Below are positions 6,107 to 7,105 of a DNA stretch of 7,105 nucleotides, in pieces; the first letter of the stretch is position 1; each line of letters opens with the position of its first letter. The notes under the pieces are model-generated. The model was not told the DNA's origin and ran no database searches. It saw nothing but the letters and a program-made list of their open reading frames with translations. The stretch is from the NCBI GenBank assembly GCA_022826345.1, contig JAJDVB010000168.1:1-7105 (forward strand), written 5' to 3'. Source of the DNA: Alphaproteobacteria bacterium. GTDB lineage: Bacteria > Pseudomonadota > Alphaproteobacteria > UBA828. Made by a program: the position numbers and the translations under genes.

Positions 6107-7105
6107 CTGCCAGTTCCGGTCGCCCCGGCCGTTCCCGTCGCCGCCGCCGTCTCCGTCCTCGCCGCTTGGCGCCGATTCGCCGGTCGCCTCAACCTCGCAG
6201 ACGGACCCGATCCCGATTGCCGCCTGCGGCCACGCCTCGAACGATTCGTCGCAGACCCCGCTGCCCCGCTCCGCTTTCGCCGCGCCGACATTGCGCGCTT
6301 CCCCGGCCGCGGCAGGCTCCGCGCGCGGGCCGTCCGCTTCGCTGTCCGTCGCCTTGCCAGGGTGCGCCCCTGTCCCGGCGCGGGCGCGGGTAGCGGCCCC
6401 ACCTGCCACACTTTCGGTCCTCGGCTCGAACCGCTCCGCGACCCTGTCCCGTTCCCTGTAGCTCAGCCTGATCCGGGCCACCGGCCAGGCGCCGGGGAAC
6501 TTGAGGTAGCCCGTGAGGTTCTCCAGCCGCGCCACCTCCGCCGGCAGCACCAGCGCGCGCAGGTCGCGCCGCGCGCTCAGCGTCACCCCGTCGCGAGCTG
6601 TGTCGTAGCTCACGCCCTCCGAGAGCGTCTCCACCTCCACCCGTCCCAGGCTCTCGGCCGACCATTCGGACGTGTCGCGGTCCGGCGCCGCCAGCACCAC
6701 GCGCGTGCCGCAGAGACCCGAGATCGTCTCCGCGCCGTCGCGGCCGTAAAGATCGCGCAATGCAGAGAACACCTGGACGCCCAGCACGAAGCACCCGCCG
6801 AACTGGCGGCTCTCCGCAAGGCCGGGACGGAGCGAGGGGAGCTGGTGCAGGGTCGGCAGCTCGTCCAGGATCACCCAGATGCGGCGTGCGTCCTGACGGG
6901 GGAGCGAGAGCAGCGCGTTGACCGCGATCTCCAGCCAGGTCGAGATCAGGCCCCTGAGACTGGCATGCTGAGCCGTGTGCGCTGTCGGGAATCCCTTGAT
7001 GAGCAAGGGCTCCAGGTGATCTGAGATTTTTCTTACCCCAGCGAGGTCGCAGATTTCTGCGGCTCTCGGGTCGGCGAAGAGGGCGATCCGGCGATTTCCA
7101 CCCCA
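6104..7105 (-). CDS. traD: TraD/TrwB-type coupling protein, C-terminal part (5' end missing or interrupted)
   Basis: Inner-membrane ATPase that links the relaxase-DNA complex to the type IV secretion channel. The frame is open to the window edge, but the recognisable protein starts at about 6976. It shows TAQHASLRGLISTWLEIAVN, then RRIWVILDELPTLHQLPSL with a Walker B Asp-Glu at 6860-6865, then FGGCFVLGVQVFSALRDLYG and GLCGTRVVLAAPD. The tail is hydrophilic and ends Gly/Asp-rich (GEDGDGGGDGNGRGDRNWQ). Family members are usually 500-700 residues; the N-terminal membrane helices and Walker A are not here. A TTG at 7004-7006 could serve as an alternative start but would give a protein without the ATP-binding loop. 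The codons above 6976 (AGA, AAA, GTA) differ from the rest and the residues match nothing expected, so the gene is probably split by an inserted element. Family assignment is firm; the interruption is inferred. Confidence 0.8.
   Translation of the reverse strand, partial: WGGNRRIALFADPRAAEICDLAGVRKISDHLEPLLIKGFPTAHTAQHASLRGLISTWLEIAVNALLSLPRQDARRIWVILDELPTLHQLPSLRPGLAESRQFGGCFVLGVQVFSALRDLYGRDGAETISGLCGTRVVLAAPDRDTSEWSAESLGRVEVETLSEGVSYDTARDGVTLSARRDLRALVLPAEVARLENLTGYLKFPGAWPVARIRLSYRERDRVAERFEPRTESVAGGAATRARAGTGAHPGKATDSEADGPRAEPAAAGEARNVGAAKAERGSGVCDESFEAWPQAAIGIGSVCEVEATGESAPSGEDGDGGGDGNGRGDRNWQ
6993..7009. repeat. Hairpin with 6-base stem in the presumed element end
   Basis: CCCTTG at 6993-6998 and CAAGGG at 7004-7009 pair perfectly around a five-base loop. 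No T-run follows. It may be a binding site within an insertion sequence end. Confidence 0.4.
7048..7061. repeat. Near-palindrome in the presumed element end
   Basis: CGCAGA and TCTGCG form a perfect 6-base inverted repeat around TT. Together with the hairpin at 6993-7009 it makes this short segment unusually rich in symmetric motifs for coding DNA. Confidence 0.4.

Larger units (their letters stand above)
6977..7105. mobile_element. Probable end of an insertion sequence interrupting traD
   Basis: The coupling-protein similarity stops at about 6976 and the DNA to its right is less GC-rich at codon third positions and non-coding in character. It begins near TGTGCGCTGTCGGG. It contains a hairpin CCCTTG-ATGAG-CAAGGG (6993-7009) and a second inverted repeat CGCAGA-TT-TCTGCG (7048-7061). 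Starting with TGT and having repeated inner motifs resembles IS21-family ends, but I am not certain of the family. The rest of the element and the other half of traD are outside the window. The alternative is simply a divergent stretch of traD, since the frame stays open. Confidence 0.35.

Noticed and set aside
4002..6461. Plus-strand open frame of 819 codons
   Set aside because: It lies antisense to the relaxase and traD, whose motifs are unmistakable. Its arginine/proline/histidine-rich translation is the usual shadow in GC-rich DNA.

Overview
The window is GC-rich DNA with strong G/C preference at third codon positions. Its gene content is typical of a conjugative plasmid or integrative conjugative element in a GC-rich proteobacterium, most likely an alphaproteobacterium. 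The host assignment is an inference from the style of the MOBF relaxase and the IS1380-type transposase. No rRNA, tRNA or CRISPR array was seen.

Layout. (1) Positions 1-1176, minus strand: an IS1380-family DDE transposase, cut by the left window edge so that its C-terminus is missing. The insertion sequence probably ends between about 1245 and 1320, with a candidate tip at 1275. (2) About 1276-2340: a block that is clearly more AT-rich (roughly 45% GC by eye against well over 60% in the flanks). It carries a two-gene, translationally coupled plus-strand unit: a small secreted protein (1418-1663) and a three-helix membrane protein (1657-2154). Neither is recognised; they look like recently acquired cargo. 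(3) 2155-3068: about 900 bases without a convincing intact gene. This stretch holds inverted repeats, a perfect 14-base palindrome, and what looks like a small minus-strand gene broken at a GC-dinucleotide run. (4) 3069-6104, minus strand: a complete 1011-residue MOBF (TrwC/TraI-type) relaxase-helicase. (5) 6104-7105, minus strand: the C-terminal half of a TraD/TrwB-type coupling protein. Its stop overlaps the relaxase start by one base. The protein similarity I can recognise ends near 6976, and the last ~130 bases look like the end of another insertion sequence that has split traD.

How the parts fit. The coupling protein and relaxase form the DNA-processing core of a conjugation system. The relaxase nicks and unwinds the transferred strand, and the coupling protein hands it to a type IV secretion channel, whose genes are not in this window. 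The transposase and the foreign two-gene unit lie downstream of that core, where accessory DNA often accumulates. If traD is truly interrupted, this copy of the transfer module is probably no longer self-transmissible. The least explained part is the coupled secreted/membrane gene pair.
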